Positions 26,850-38,804 of a DNA stretch of 64,000 bases are shown piece by piece; the stretch's first letter is position 1; the number at the start of each line of letters is the position of its first letter. A program made the position numbers and the translations under genes. The notes under the pieces are model-generated. The model was given only the letters and a program-made list of their open reading frames with translations, ran no database searches and had not been told where the DNA came from. Source of the stretch: Diadema setosum (taxonomy: Eukaryota > Echinodermata > Echinoidea > Diadematoida > Diadematidae); assembly GCA_033980235.1 (NCBI GenBank), contig CM067062.1, positions 2,819,709 through 2,883,708 of the forward strand, given 5' to 3'.

Positions 26850-27290
26850 ATGGCAAATCATCCTTGGAAGTCATACAACCTACAGCATATCTGCAAGCAG
26901 CAAGTGTCACTGAGCCGGCAAGACACCCAACGACCTGCCCAACTCCTCGTCACGCCCAATACATATGTCCCCCCAGGAGCAAACCTCCCAAGGAGGGAGT
27001 GGGTGTCATTAAATCGGATTCGAACCCGAGTTGGGCGTTTCAACGCAGCCGTGCATCGGTGGGAGCTACGCCCGTCAGCAGCCTGCCAGTGTGGTGCACC
27101 AGAACAGACTGCTCAACACATCTTGAGTGAGTGCCCTGATCTCCACCCTCCTGACAACATGGACCTGACACACCCTAATCCTGAGACTGTAACTTGGCTA
27201 CAACATCTGAGGGACGTTATTTAGCTGCCGCTGCCTCATACCATGGAGCTTGTGTATAGCTCCATGCTCATACGCAAGAAGAAGAAGAAG
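26850..27290 (+). mobile_element. LINE C-terminal fragment with CCHC-like end
   Basis: The frame 26850-27224 contains NLPRREWVSLNRIRTRVGRF, then NAAVHRWELRPSAACQCGAP and EQTAQHILSECP. This is the zinc-knuckle-like C-terminus of Jockey/R1-group LINEs (C-C-H-C). It ends with an (AAG)n tail at 27280-27291. Confidence 0.8.
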
Positions 27291-27291
27291 C

Positions 27292-28204
27292 ACACATCAA
27301 TGACATTTACCATGCCTTATACCAGGAGGGTGACAGGATGCATTCATAGCAGTACATGAAAGGCCAAGATTTCTTAAGTGAATCAGAGGATTGCGAGAAA
27401 TCACAGAGCTTATCGTTCATTTCTGAGCTCATGCGTACTGAACCAGACAACGGAACCATCACAGTGATCTTAATCTCATTGAATGCTGAATCAAGCTTTC
27501 TTGAGTACGCCGGTAGGTGCAATACGTCGTACTTCGAGTGGCTGTGTGTTTTTGACATCATTGAACGTAAGCTGAGAGGAGGAGAAAACATCCCTGGAAA
27601 ACAACATCAAGGTGATATTGTGTGCATTGAGGCGGTGGACAGGAATTGGGTGAGGGGCTGACCTAGTGGCCCGTGCTTTGAATGACTTCCTTTATATTGA
27701 ATACAGTGGACATCTCAGGCAATTAGGATAAAGCAACAGCAGTGGCCACCAATGATGAAGGGAACTCTGACTCGAGCTTATGGCAAGACATTATGATTCC
27801 TAGGGCAGGCACTTTAACTAGTTGAGATATTCTGCCATGGACTTGATGGTATGCATTTCATGCGGTAAACCTCCTGTTTTGGCTGTAAATGACTCAATTT
27901 TTACTTTTTAGAAATGAACATGGTAAGAAGACAAAAAAAAAGACATTGTGATTCACAGTACAGATGCCTAGATGTAGGCCTTATTGCTGTTGACTTACCT
28001 ATAAACAAAGAGTTTTGTCCACAGATGTGCTTTCATGTGCATCTGTTGCCTTCTAAATAAGTACAACAGTTTTAGCAAATTGACATTTTTTTTTAAACAG
28101 ATGTTTGGTTAGTCCAAATCAAAAAGCCTCCAGCAAAGCCTTGCGATGCTTTCAATAGTATTAATAGGTAAAGCATACAATGTGAGGGCTTATCATAGTG
28201 ATTT
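27292..28204. other. Interior of the 24209-28977 element, unrecognised frames
   Basis: A 101-codon plus frame (27356-27661) and a 94-codon minus frame (27307-27591) overlap here; neither resembles a known family. Confidence 0.3.
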
Positions 28205-31200
28205 GTTTTCATGTCTGTTGCAGTCAGATTTCTGCATGACAACCTGTATTTTATTTTCACCTGAAGTAAATACTATCAGTCAACATGATTTCACAATCTC
28301 TGCAAGTCCTCACTTTCCTTGAGTCACTGTACCTTCTGTATAGACTTTATGATATTCAGTGCAAAGTGTCATTAGGAGATCAAAGTATTTTATTTGTTGT
28401 TGTTGTTGCTGCTGCAGTTGTATTTTGCATGTGTGGAATGTATAATGAATAGGTGTACAGTATGCTGCTATTATGAGTAAAATTAAAAGCAGCATGCTGG
28501 GAAATATTTCACATTTTGATGTGTGTGTGTTTTGGTGCATTTGTGTGTGTATGTGTATGTGGGTGTGTGTTTGGGTGGGTGTGTGTGTGTGTGGGTGTGT
28601 GTGTGTGTGGGTATGTGTGGCTACTGTGATGTAAATTTATGCAGTTCTCTAGTATTTACCTGGATTGCACATTAATGACATTCCCTAATACCAATGTTAT
28701 TGAACAACTCAAAAGTATTTCTTCCAAAAGGCGCTAAATCCATGATTTCTTCCAAAAGGCGCTAAATCCGGAAAAATCTGAAATATAAAAATTCATAAAA
28801 AATAAATGGTGTGTGCAGGATTTTTTTAATGTGCATTTTTATTACCTACTGTGATGGCTCTTCCACTAGGAGCATAGAGCTAATGAATAAACAAGCTGTA
28901 ATATGTGTAATTAAAAAACATCAATTTACTCGAAAGTAGCCGGAATGGATTTAGCGCCTTTTGGTTGCAAGCTCTTCATTTCATTTTTTTTATATTGTAG
29001 TTGGGTGTGGGAGGGGTGTTTGACAGTCCAAAGGGCTTTTTTTTTTGGAAATTTAATAAGCAATGGTTTATCATAAAAATCTCCTTAACATAACCCAGTA
29101 AGTCATGAATATCGCTGCACAACCACAGCGTAACAACAGTTTGTTTATTCCATGACTGTAATATTCTCTTACTCTAATGTTTAACTTATCGATCTATATT
29201 GTATCTTATTTGCGGTATGATTTTGTTATGTATTCTTCACATTTATAATGTTTATTCATATTTGAGTTGCACAAATTAAATTCAAACTCTAAGTTCAACA
29301 TTTCATATATCTTTCATTACTGTAAAGCAAATTAAAGGAATACGAAATTTTCACAACTTGTACGTAATTCAATTTCAGTTTTCCCCAGTGTACAATGTAA
29401 GACAGTCCAATATGTGATAACCTTGCTGTCATAACACACTGACTTGGCAGGGATCGTCAGAGAAAACCATATTGTCCATAATTGTTTATAACAGTCTGTA
29501 ACTTTCCGTAACTATCCCAAAATATCCGCAACTCTCCTCAAGTGTTCAGAACTATTACCTGCCAATTCGTAAGAATATCCGCAAGTGGACGCAAGTATTC
29601 GCATCTGGTCGTATATAAGTCTGTCCGTATCGCCCGAATTTTTTCCCCGTATGTTTTGTACAAATTTTCTGGTGACAGCAAAGGATCCGCGGGAGTCCGC
29701 AGAAAAAAAAAAAGACTTTTTTGGACGTAACGCCGGACGCAGAGCATTGTGTGACTGGGACCTTACAGATGCGTGAAGTTGCGTACCGCGGGCGTATGCA
29801 CAAATTAATGAAACTGCAGAGCTACTTCAGCATAGCAAGTTTCTGCTTCTCATTTCATTCATTTATTGCCTGCTGTTCAAACACGATATGATTCGAGGTT
29901 AAATCCTTTGCTGGTACCTTCAGTATTCCAGCATTTAGCTGTCCTAGAAACAGCATTCGCATAAATACGAACGTTTTGCAAAAATAAGAAAAGAGAAGAA
30001 AATTAGATGTTGGAAGAATCAGAATTAAGAGGTATGTGGGTCAAATCTCGGATAGAGCGGCAACCAAGGGGGGGGGGGGGGGGGGGGCAATACAAACAAC
30101 TGATGAAAAAACTGCATGCCGACGATGTTTCTTCATTTATCAAATTCATGTTTTAAGTTTCAAGTTTATTTCATATTTCCACTTTCTCAGTGATGAGGTT
30201 ACAAAATGATTGACAATAAAAAAAGTACAAAATATATACACCCATATCTTATGTTTGAAAAAAAAAGACAAACAAACATTACACACAAATATAAATGGTC
30301 ATTGTCATCTGAGGATATCACAAATCAATGTCAGAAATATGATGGGGCCTACATAAAAGCAATGATGCTTGTAAAAACTGTAGGTTCCCGAATTTATAGG
30401 CAAATTTATGTGAATGGAGCCACAGGCGTCCAAATAACTCCTGACAGAAAATGCACCGAGAATTACATAATAAGATACAAATTTCAGGAAATCTTTAGAA
30501 CCTAGTTTCAAACTTGCTGTAATCTTCACTTGATCATTATGACCAGCAGCATTATCACGAAGTAACTTCAGGTTCGTGGAGACACAATGCCTATCTGCCA
30601 GACATGGAGCAACTGTAGCGTGGCAACACAAGCAGAGCAGCAAATGAGCAACGTAACTGCCTCATGTAGTATTTCAACTCGCCCCTAGGCAGAGTGCCAT
30701 GGGAAGATGAGATACCCATCATTAGATCAGTGTGACTAATTGCAGTAGCTTCCTCTACCTTGGGCATCCAAGCCACCAATAACATTATGAGACAACATTA
30801 TCTTTCGCCCGATTCTCCCTGTTGCTCCTCCAGAAATTTTCACTAGCCTGTCAACTTTATCTCGTTGAGTTTTCACTCATAACTGCTTGCGCTTAGCCAG
30901 GTTGATCACTATGTAACTGTAGCCTACCTTCCATCCCAATCTCCATTTTTTTTTTGTGTGTGTGTGTGTGTGTGTGTTTTTAATGACTGATACAGTAGCT
31001 TATTAGCCTCCTTGTTATAGTCTTCACAAGCCTTATCATAGAGCATCAAGTGTTGTTGAACCCACTTCATAATAACGTGTACCCTTTCTTGGTCAATGGT
31101 CTATTTCCTCTTCTTCGATGATTAGAGCTTCATTGCCAGATTAGTTCACAACTTCACACAGTGCTGGCGAATTGCATCTTGATCACTAGAGGCAAGCAAA

Positions 31201-31777
31201 TAATGAGCAGGAGAAGAAATCTTGCCCCTACCACAGTAATTTGCTCTTCCTTTTGCAGTTAGGCCTACAAAAGATATAATGAAGACTCGAAGAGCACAGA
31301 TACATTCACAAGCCATACAGAGTCCAGTGGGATGAATGATGATCATGTAGTTTTCAAACATGGATCACATTGAAATGCCAAATCCTCACCAATAATAAGG
31401 GTCCACGCAATGTCATACGCGAGCCCCATAAGTGCCTTCGTGTGCACACGGTCTGATGGCGTACTGTTGCATATAAATGGCGCACAGTTGCGTAGTGTTG
31501 CGTAGACTTGCGTAAAACCTGCGTATCAGCGCTCTACGCGCTTTTTGCGTACTTCAGTACATCTCGCGTACGTATTTTGCGTCCCTCGGCGTACTCTTCC
31601 GTAGAGCTGCGTACTCACAGCATACAGATGCGAAGTGTTGCGTAGTCACTACGCAACACTACGCAACTCGACGCAACTCTACGCAAAGCCCGGCGTAGAG
31701 TTGCGACTACGCCAAAATTAGCTGCGTATACTCATGAAAAATTATTATGGTGATACGCGCAGAAAACCCTTTATTAA

Positions 31778-32572
31778 GACCCGGTCCCACTGCACTTACG
31801 GATGCAAAGAGGATGTAAAACGTAAAAAAAACTCTTGCCATCCGTTGGAAAACGCTACGCATCCGCTGTGTACTCATCGCATACGTGTTTCATACGTTCT
31901 ATCCATCGAGCATCCGTCCACTGTGATTTCATCCACGCAAGAAGTTTTAAGCTGCTTAAAACTTTTAGAACGGATGAACTTTCCGCCGTGTACGATGTAA
32001 ATCCGCGACATACGAGCAACAAACATTGTATGTCCGTTATCATCCCGTAAACGTCCGCTGTATCCTCTCTGCATCCTCTGGGCATCTTCGCAACTCACAT
32101 CCCCTGCAGCTCAAAACGGTAAGAGGGAGGAAAGATATGGTACATGGAACGTCTATACATTGTTAATAGCACGGAAATAGAAAGGATGTAAGCGTCTGCA
32201 TCTCGTATCAAAGTATTCAGAACGGACAAAGCATTTGTTTCCGTTAGGCGTACGTGATGCATCAGCTTCATCCGCTCTGCATCCGCTCTTTCCGCTATGC
32301 GTCCGTTCCGCAATTATCTCCAGTAACCCCTTCGGAGCTGTCATCCACTTCCATCCGCTTTCATCCGCCAGGCTTCCGATGAACATCCGTTTCACATTAC
32401 CGCTACATACTACCCACGTCCGTTCTTTTTCCATTCTGTTTTCGCCAATTTTCACCAATTTTGTCAATTTCTGGAGCGGATGAAAGCGGATGGAGCCATC
32501 CCCGAAATTTTGCTCGTCCGCTGTGTCCTTTCTGCATACGTTTTGTGTCCATCGGCCAGTGGGACCGGGCCT
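31778..32572. mobile_element. TIR element with GACCCGGTCCCACTG ends
   Basis: The left end GACCCGGTCCCACTG follows TTAA (31774-31777). The right end is inverted (CAGTGGGACCGGGCC), followed by TTTA. The interior is packed with CATCCG and its inverse CGGATG. Confidence 0.7.
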
Positions 32573-32578
32573 TTAGGA

Positions 32579-32995
32579 CTGCACAAGCCCCCTCTCCTCT
32601 GAGAACAGGAACCTCAGTCGGAAGGCCTGGCTCAACAAAATGAAAGGAACAACAGCCTGCAGGCAGACTCACTAACATGCTGCCACTTTCATCTCATACC
32701 CCTGGCTCCGACCTCCCACGAATTAAGGACTGGTGTCACCTAAAACGACTCCGCACTGGAGTCGGGTGTTTCCAAGCATGCCTGCACCAGTGGATGCTTT
32801 CAGAGACAGACAGATGCGACTGCGGGGAAACACAGACAGCAGATCACCTGGTAGAGGACTGCACCATCCATCGCCTGGCGGGAGGATGGACTGCCCTCCG
32901 TAGCCTCACCCGTGCTGCCAGGTCCTGGCTGAAGGATGCAGACTTCACCGCATAGGACTCAAGTTGACAGATCAGATAGACCACAAGCAACAAGA
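32579..32995 (+). mobile_element. LINE C-terminal fragment
   Basis: The frame 32677-32955 reads LPRIKDWCHLKRLRTGVGCF, then QACLHQWMLSETDRCDCGET and QTADHLVEDC. It is a relative of the LINE C-terminus at 26850 but clearly diverged. It ends near (CAAGAAGAAG) at 32985. Confidence 0.7.
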
Positions 32996-35150
32996 AGAGA
33001 AGAGCACGACTGGCACAGTCCTGGCGTAGGATTACGTATGGTTGCGTAGGAAGCGCGTATCCACGTAGCGTATTTTGCGTATAGCGGGTGTATACGTAGG
33101 TCGGCCGGTGTATGCACAAATTAATAAAACTGCGGAGCTACTTCAGCACATAGCTTTCTGCTTCTCAGTTCACTCTTGCCTGCTGTTCGAACACGTAGCA
33201 ACGTATCACGGGGGAGGATACATTCTTTGCGACTACCTTTAATTCCTCAGCATTTTGGATGCCCTACAGATTCGCAGAATGTGAACGTTTTCAAGAACGA
33301 CAAAAAAGAAGAAAACAAGCTGTTTTGCAAGAATGAGGAGTGTTTGGGTCAAGCCTTAATTGTACTCAGCGTCGACTCATACAGCGGCAATATGAACGAC
33401 TAATGAAAGAACTACATGCCGAGGATTTTTCTCCATTAAAATGATCAATTTTATCCGGATGGCGGCACAGGCAATCAATGAACTCCTGACACGAATTGCA
33501 CTGAGAATTACAAAACAACATGCCAACTTCATGAAATCTGTGGAACCTGGAACTTGCTGTAACTTTGAGGTTTCTGACCACTGACATGACCTACAAGACC
33601 CTACAATATGGATTTTGATTTGCATATAAACATGTTGTCACCAAGAAACCTGCAAAAACCAGAAGTTTTTGTTTTACAGCTGTAAAAGTTTCTTCTCCAT
33701 TATCCTGCTAGCAATCATAGACGTTCACTACAGGTTCATGTAGGTGCCTACGTGGACATTGGATAGACTGGCTCTGGCTCTGATGCTGGGGTGTTCAACC
33801 AGAGCCCTTCAAGACAGCCATTGAGACCGAGACGCTGAACCGCCCTGCAGTAGACTGCCTGCCCAATGATGACCATGCAGCCACTTGACTACTTCCTTGT
33901 GGGAGATGACGCTCTTGCGCTGAGGATTTGGCTGATGAAGCCTCTGCCATTTTTCTACATGACTCATCAGCAGCGAGTGTACAAGTACATCGTTCTATAG
34001 GCTTCAAGAGCAAGACGAGTTGTAGAAAAAAAAAAAAAAAAAACGGTTTCAACCCCGTGCTGGCGAATTGTGTGCACCTTGATCACTAGAGGCATGTATG
34101 AACACAAGCAAGAGAGTTCTTGTTCCAATTGGCCACACCTTTTGTTCTTCCTCTTCGGCATTTTACAATTATCAATCCTATAGAAATAAGTGTCGAAGAG
34201 CACAGGTAAGTATCCTACCCTCACCAGCAATTCAGAGTCCAGTGAGATGAATGATATTAAGCAGTTTTCCAACATGGGTCAGGCATTTGAATGCCTAATC
34301 TGCACCTATAATAATAGGCTACGCAACTGTAAGCAACACTACGGAAATGTATGCCAGGTCTACGCAAGTCTACACAATAATATACTCCAGGTGCTCAACA
34401 CTACGCCATGACATAATGAGCACCAAAAGTTATCTGGTGTGAACGGGGTTTGGTGGCGTACTGTTGCGTATTGATGGGCACAGTTGCGTAGTATTGCGTA
34501 GACCTGCGTAAAATCTGCGTATCAGACGTCTACGCGGAAGGCACGCGAAAAAAAAAAAATGAACATGTTTAATTTTTTGCGTACATTTCGCGTACATATT
34601 TTGCGTCCCTCGGCGTACTCTTACGTAGAATTGAGTTCTGTAGTGTATAGTGACTACGCAACACTTCTCAACTCTACACAAAGCCCGGTGTGAAACCCCT
34701 TCAACGATCATCACGGCGGTACTGATGCGAATTCGAATGCTTTTCTCATGCAATTTTATAAATTTTAACGCGCTTTTTGCACGTTCATGTGAGAAAATCA
34801 TTAAACATATAAATGAAAAGAGAGAAGAAGTAAACAATAAGATACTGGAAAAGAATACATGGAATTTGAATGTAAATTATGTATGTTCTTGTGCTTTTGA
34901 ATATGTATACAAGTAAGATTAAGATGTCTGTTGGGTCCGGTTTATGTAATAATTCTAATTTAAATGAATGAAGTAGAGATTGACTTCCTAAAAACTAATT
35001 TGAGAGCTCGAAACAAGCTCAACAGGAGTGACTTCTTAATTTTATTGCAGAAATTTCAAATTCCACCTCACATTAACGAAATTGATGGCTCAAAAGCGAA
35101 ATCGTGTTCTGTAAAACGAAATTGACTCCTTTTCTTAAATTTGTGTTCAA

Positions 35151-35441
35151 TTGCTTATTTTAAATTTGATGACTGATAGACACGAAACTTATGATGTCAT
35201 TGAATTTGAATGCCCATTTTACGACTTTGATTGGCAAGAGTTTGAAATTTACCGGGAAATATCAAACAATGTTAAAAGAAAAACGTGTAAAAAGACCGTG
35301 CGCCAGACCACAGCTCCCAACTGTACAAACTGTGAAATTTCGATCAATAGGTTAATGAGGCGATTTGAGACAAGAAAAGAGGAGATATTCAGGTTCCACT
35401 TCGTCGAGCTGCAGTCGGTTGTATCGACTATATTGTCTTAA
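35151..35441 (+). other. Unrecognised 96-codon frame in NRF intron
   Basis: The frame encodes an acidic-then-basic peptide with a CxxC (NCTNC) and a Leu/Arg-rich end. It is 400 bp upstream of an NRF exon but has no splice-site match to it. It may be a transposon remnant; function unknown. Confidence 0.2.
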
Positions 35442-35852
35442 GCTCTCAGAGGGGAGTTTGAACTGCTTAGAACCGGCAAACAGATATATTGATAACATTT
35501 TGGTTTTCTTGGAAGGCATACAGGGATGGAAAACGTAATTCCTTGCCAGTTTCTCAACAAATTTTAAATAGTGCTATTTTCTCCATCTCGAATTGTGTGT
35601 GTTGGGGGGGGGGGGATGGAGGAGAGATACTTTTAGTGTCTCACGTTTTATTTGCACAACCAAATTATGATATATTTAGTATATAAAAATATCTAATACA
35701 AGTGGTTTATAATAATTACCTAACAGAAGGTTAAAACCTGAATCCTTATCTCAACCAAAACTGTACCATCATTTTAATATTAAAAAAAAATTTCTTCGGT
35801 TTGTATCTACTATAATGCTGTATATAAATTATGTATCGAACCGATTTTTCAG

Positions 35853-36030
35853 GGTGTTGTAGCAGGTGGATGGGCCACTGCTGTTATACTGTACACAGTG
35901 GTGATGTACTACGATGTTCATCGTGGTGTGTGGAGTTTAGCTGCAAGTGTCATGTACTATACATTCACCAAATTCACCTTAGCACTCGCCTTTGCGTGGA
36001 TCATATTTGCCTGTTACTATGGATACGGCG
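35853..36030 (+). CDS. NRF-6-like exon, two membrane helices
   Basis: The acceptor is ccgatttttcag and the donor GTGAGC. The exon encodes 59 residues beginning GVVAGGWATAVILYTVVMYY and ending with the helix LALAFAWIIFACYYGYG, plus one nucleotide. Two hydrophobic helices flank a short loop with VHRGVWSLAASVMYYTFTK. It starts in phase 0, matching the previous exon end 22.7 kb upstream, and leaves phase 1 for the next exon. The content fits the family, where W.LA.A..V........R..WSLAL.WII.AC..G.GG is typical. Confidence 0.85.
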
Positions 36031-37632
36031 GTGAGCAGAAATGATATTTCTTTATGTACATGATACAGACATAAGCTAACAGCTAAGCCACGTCTTGTAT
36101 AATTATAAACAGTCAACAACAAAAAAAAAAAGAAGAAAGTGAACACTTTTTCAAGTTTAGATTTCTCATAGAATATTTGGCTAAAAGTTGATGTATTATC
36201 ATATTGAGGGTAATTTAATTGGCTATCAACCTGGTAGGTCAATGAAAGGGGAAACCTAAGGCATGAGTGAACACCTTTGGTCTTCTCTTTCAAGGCACAA
36301 AAATAAAAAAAAACTGCAAGAAATGAACAAGTTGTCATTCATGCGTAAGTGCCCTTGAATATACAATAAGAACAAAAGACAAGTTTAACACAATTTGACT
36401 CAATAATTAAGTTGAAAGAATTAACATATTATGGTTTCTATAATAACTTTGAAGTCCAAAATATTAATGAAGGGTAAAAATGATGGGGAAGAAATAAGAA
36501 TCTTGTGTCAAATCCAATGTCAACTGACATAAGAGAAGAACCAATATCAACAGAAATGATCAAAAGTTGATTTTTTTTTTTCAAATTAAGAAAATTGTAG
36601 ATAATATTTGGCTCTAATGAATTAATTTTTTCTTAAATTCTAAAATTGCTTGATAAAAAGAATGAAATGAAAAATTATATTTATCTAATCATCTTTGTGT
36701 CATTAAGTTTGAGCAGAAAATTATTATCCCCTTTAATTCCAACAGTACATTTGTTTGGGGTTTTAAAGAGATTAAGAGAATAAAAACTTATTTTTGCTAT
36801 TTCATTCATGTCTCTACATTGCGTTAAACTTTTCATGTTTTTTGTGGTTATTTTAAAGGCATTGCGAATGAAAGAAAAATGCTAAATATTCCCATTTTTA
36901 CTTTTGTGCTTTGGATAACAAAAAGGAATGTGCTCACTCATGCGTAAAGTTTTCCTTTGCATTATCCTACTTGCTTGATAGCCATTTAAATGACCTTTGA
37001 TAAAATAATGGTATATGAAACATTGATTTTCATCGAAATCTATGAAAAATATGAACTCGAAAAAAAAGTTTTTTGTTTGTTTGTTTGTTTGTTTTTGTTT
37101 GTTTGTTTGTTTTTGTTTTTTGCTGAGTGTATTACATTTCCTGAATGAGTTAGCAAATAAGTGAAGCTAGAGGTTGGTCAGGGATGTTGGCTGTTGATAG
37201 GTTTGCTCGACATATTTTTAGATGGAATGTGAATACATGGGACGCCTTCAAACCCATCGGTAAAAGGTCCTGTTCTGTGAAATGCATTCTCTTTCTATAT
37301 ATTTCTCTTTTTTATTCGAAAGTATATTTTTGAGGCTGCGATGATGTTTACAAATTGCCCTTTTAACCTGCTGATAAAGATAGACAGCATAACTTTGTTT
37401 TTGATGCTAACATTTCTCTCCCCCAACCTCCCATCTTCTGTAATTATTGAAAGTTAGTGACAATTACATGTGAAAGGTAAACTTTAAATTGATGGGATAG
37501 CTCGTAAACTACGACTATATATGCATTTGCGTTGTTTGCTGGAGGCTTTCTCTGCTTATATCTGTGGTTTTATCTCTGTATATAGACTATATAGCTAAGC
37601 TTATTGTTTGTTCACGATTTTTGTTCCCACAG
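36031..37632. other. NRF intron, AT-rich
   Basis: Nothing was recognised except a (GTTT)n run at 37073-37120. Confidence 0.5.
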
Positions 37633-37775
37633 GAGTAGTCAACAATTTTCTGTCCTGGCGATTTTGGGCACCTCTTAGTCGACTTACATACTCTGCATAC
37701 CTCCTGCATCCGGGCCTGCAGTTTGTGTACGGATACGGCTTAGCCGTGCCAATCCACTGGTCTCTCTACAACTTC
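37633..37775 (+). CDS. NRF-6-like exon with LTYSAYLLHP motif
   Basis: The acceptor is ttttgttcccacag and the donor GTGAGT. The first two nucleotides complete a Gly codon with the preceding exon (GG split), giving GGVVNNFLSWRFWAPLSRLTYSAYLLHPGLQ and on to VPIHWSLYNF. The string W..W.PLSRLTY.AYL.HP is the strongest signature of NRF-6-like/acyltransferase-3 proteins and contains the conserved Ser-Arg-Leu-Thr-Tyr and His-Pro. It ends in phase 0. Confidence 0.9.
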
Positions 37776-37968
37776 GTGAGTATAGTTGAAGTCTAATACA
37801 TATTGGCACCCGTTATTATCGTTGTAAATAACACACTACCTGAAGAAAGCAAAAATCAGGAAATATATACGTTCTTTAACTGACTTATAGAGATATTTCT
37901 AACAATCTGAAAAATTCTTAAAAACTTACTCATGTAAGTTTGATCTTTCATTTTTCTCATCCTTCCAG

Positions 37969-38115
37969 GTCATTTTGGGTGCAGCATTCCTCTCACTGGC
38001 CTACGTTTGCGCCTTCGTTATGTGCCTCCTTCTAGAATTCCCTTTCATCAACCTTGGGAAGATGCTTATGACGGAAGTGAAAGGGGCCCGTGGAAATGGA
38101 AAACGCAGTCGATAA
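37969..38115 (+). CDS. NRF-6-like terminal exon and stop codon
   Basis: The acceptor is ctcatccttccag. The exon encodes 48 residues: a last membrane helix (VILGAAFLSLAYVCAFVMCL), then LLEFPFINLGKMLM, and a basic tail ending KGARGNGKRSR before TAA at 38113-38115. The E.P...LEK-like end after the last helix is the normal C-terminus of NRF-6-like proteins. No clear AATAAA was found in the 400 bp after the stop. Confidence 0.9.
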   Translation, partial: VILGAAFLSLAYVCAFVMCLLLEFPFINLGKMLMTEVKGARGNGKRSR

Positions 38116-38513
38116 AGGAATGACCCAAGAAATGAAATTATCCTCACTGCTGCGAAAAGTCGAATGAAATTAATGACTACTAAAAATATAGTTGCAATAA
38201 GCTGGTGTTCATAGTTCCACTTTGCGCATGAGCAGAAATAATATCACACAATATTTTATAGGCATGCTGCTTTTTAGATTTTTTTTTTAATGAGCCTCCG
38301 TAATGCGATAAGTATTCGTGTAATGATCATAAATAGTACTTGATGGCACATCTACCTGACAGCATGCAAGCCTCGTATTCGGCAGTATTGATAGAAAACG
38401 ACTAATTAATGCATTCAAACTAAAATGATGAAATAGATGCCTGCTGAAATGTGGATTTATTCCGGTCACCCGGTCAATAGACGCGGGTCTATTCTTTGTT
38501 AAAAATGAATTCT

Positions 38514-38804
38514 ACCCTCTAAAAAAATTCGAGTGAAAATATTCACTCTTAAAAGAGTGAATACAAAAACGAGTGAATTTAGAGTGAAATTTGAGTGAAT
38601 TTCGAGTGAAAGTGTTCATTTTCACTCGTTTTAGAGTGACGTGAGGGATCACTCCAAAATCTTCGAGTGATCCCTGAGGTCACTCCAAAATGAGTGAAAA
38701 TAAATTCACTCAAAATTCACGCCAATTTCACTCTAAATTCACTCTTTTTTGTATTCACTCTTTTAAGAGTCAATATTTTCACTCGATTTTTTTTTAAGAG
38801 AGTA
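38514..38804. mobile_element. Foldback MITE made of GAGTGAA repeats
   Basis: Nearly the whole ~290 bp is one inverted repeat centred near 38655. The outer arms read CCTCTAAAAAAATTCGAGTG and its inverse, with TA on both sides, fitting a Tc1/mariner-type duplication. GAGTGAA/TTCACTC words recur throughout. Confidence 0.8.

Larger units (their letters stand above)
24209..28977. mobile_element. 4.8-kb TIR element with AAAGGCGCTAAATCC repeats
   Basis: The ends GAAGAGCTTGC and CCAAAAGGCGCTAAATCC are inverted (24209-24240 and 28946-28977), differing by two bases. It is flanked by a 4-bp ATTT duplication (24205-24208 and 28978-28981). The core AAAAGGCGCTAAATCC recurs near 24375 and 24405 and near 28727 and 28750. 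No transposase is recognised. A tandem repeat (25150-26320) and a LINE fragment (26850-27290) lie inside. Confidence 0.8.
22212..29765. mobile_element. GTCACAC-type TIR element nested in copy 1
   Basis: The left end is GCCCCAGTCACACAGTGC (22214-22231); the right end is the inverse of GGTCCCAGTCACACAATGC (29745-29763). The flanks are TTAT and TTAC, so a diverged TTAA duplication is possible. Both arms are rich in GGACGCAG, ATCCG and GTAACT words. After removing nested elements the body is about 1.5 kb. The frame 22588-22821 in the left arm is unrecognised. Confidence 0.65.
21968..31688. mobile_element. TTGCGTAG-rich TIR element, copy 1, with a 7.5-kb nested insertion
   Basis: The left arm 21968-22211 starts CCTTTCACACCGGGATTTGC and is full of TTGCGTAG words. 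The right arm (about 29765-31688) ends CTACGCAAAGCCCGG with inverted CTACGCAA words. The interruption is shown by the second copy: the block TGCACAAATTAATRAAACTGC follows the GCGGGTGTA region directly near 33115, but lies at 29803 here, after the insertion. TTAA precedes the left end. Confidence 0.7.
31689..34699. mobile_element. TTGCGTAG-rich TIR element, copy 2, with two insertions
   Basis: It begins CGTAGAGTTGCG directly after the right end of copy 1 and shares ACTACGCCAAAATYRGCTGCG with 22015. It resumes at about 33000 (GGCGTAGGATTACGTATGG) and ends CAAAGCCCGGTGTGAAACCCC at 34699. The interruptions are 31778-32572 and a LINE fragment. Confidence 0.65.
8199..38115 (+). other. Partial gene span: NRF-6-like acyltransferase-3 membrane protein (3' five exons)
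   Basis: Five exons joined by GT-AG introns encode the C-terminal half of a nose-resistant-to-fluoxetine/acyltransferase-3 family protein, a multipass membrane protein. Exon phases agree throughout: 2-nt overhang into 1-nt start, then phases 0, 1 and 0, ending at a stop. Coding length in the window is 691 nt, about 229 residues. Full-length family members are usually 600-800 residues, so the signal peptide, NRF domain and first membrane helices lie left of the window. The intron 13106-35852 is about 22.7 kb and packed with nested transposons. Family membership is seen in the motifs YCRISSYLLG, the LTYSAYLLHP segment and the C-terminal EFPFINLGK. The biochemical role of the animal family is poorly known; lipid or xenobiotic transport from gut is reported for worm NRF-6. 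No promoter is in the window. Confidence 0.82.
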
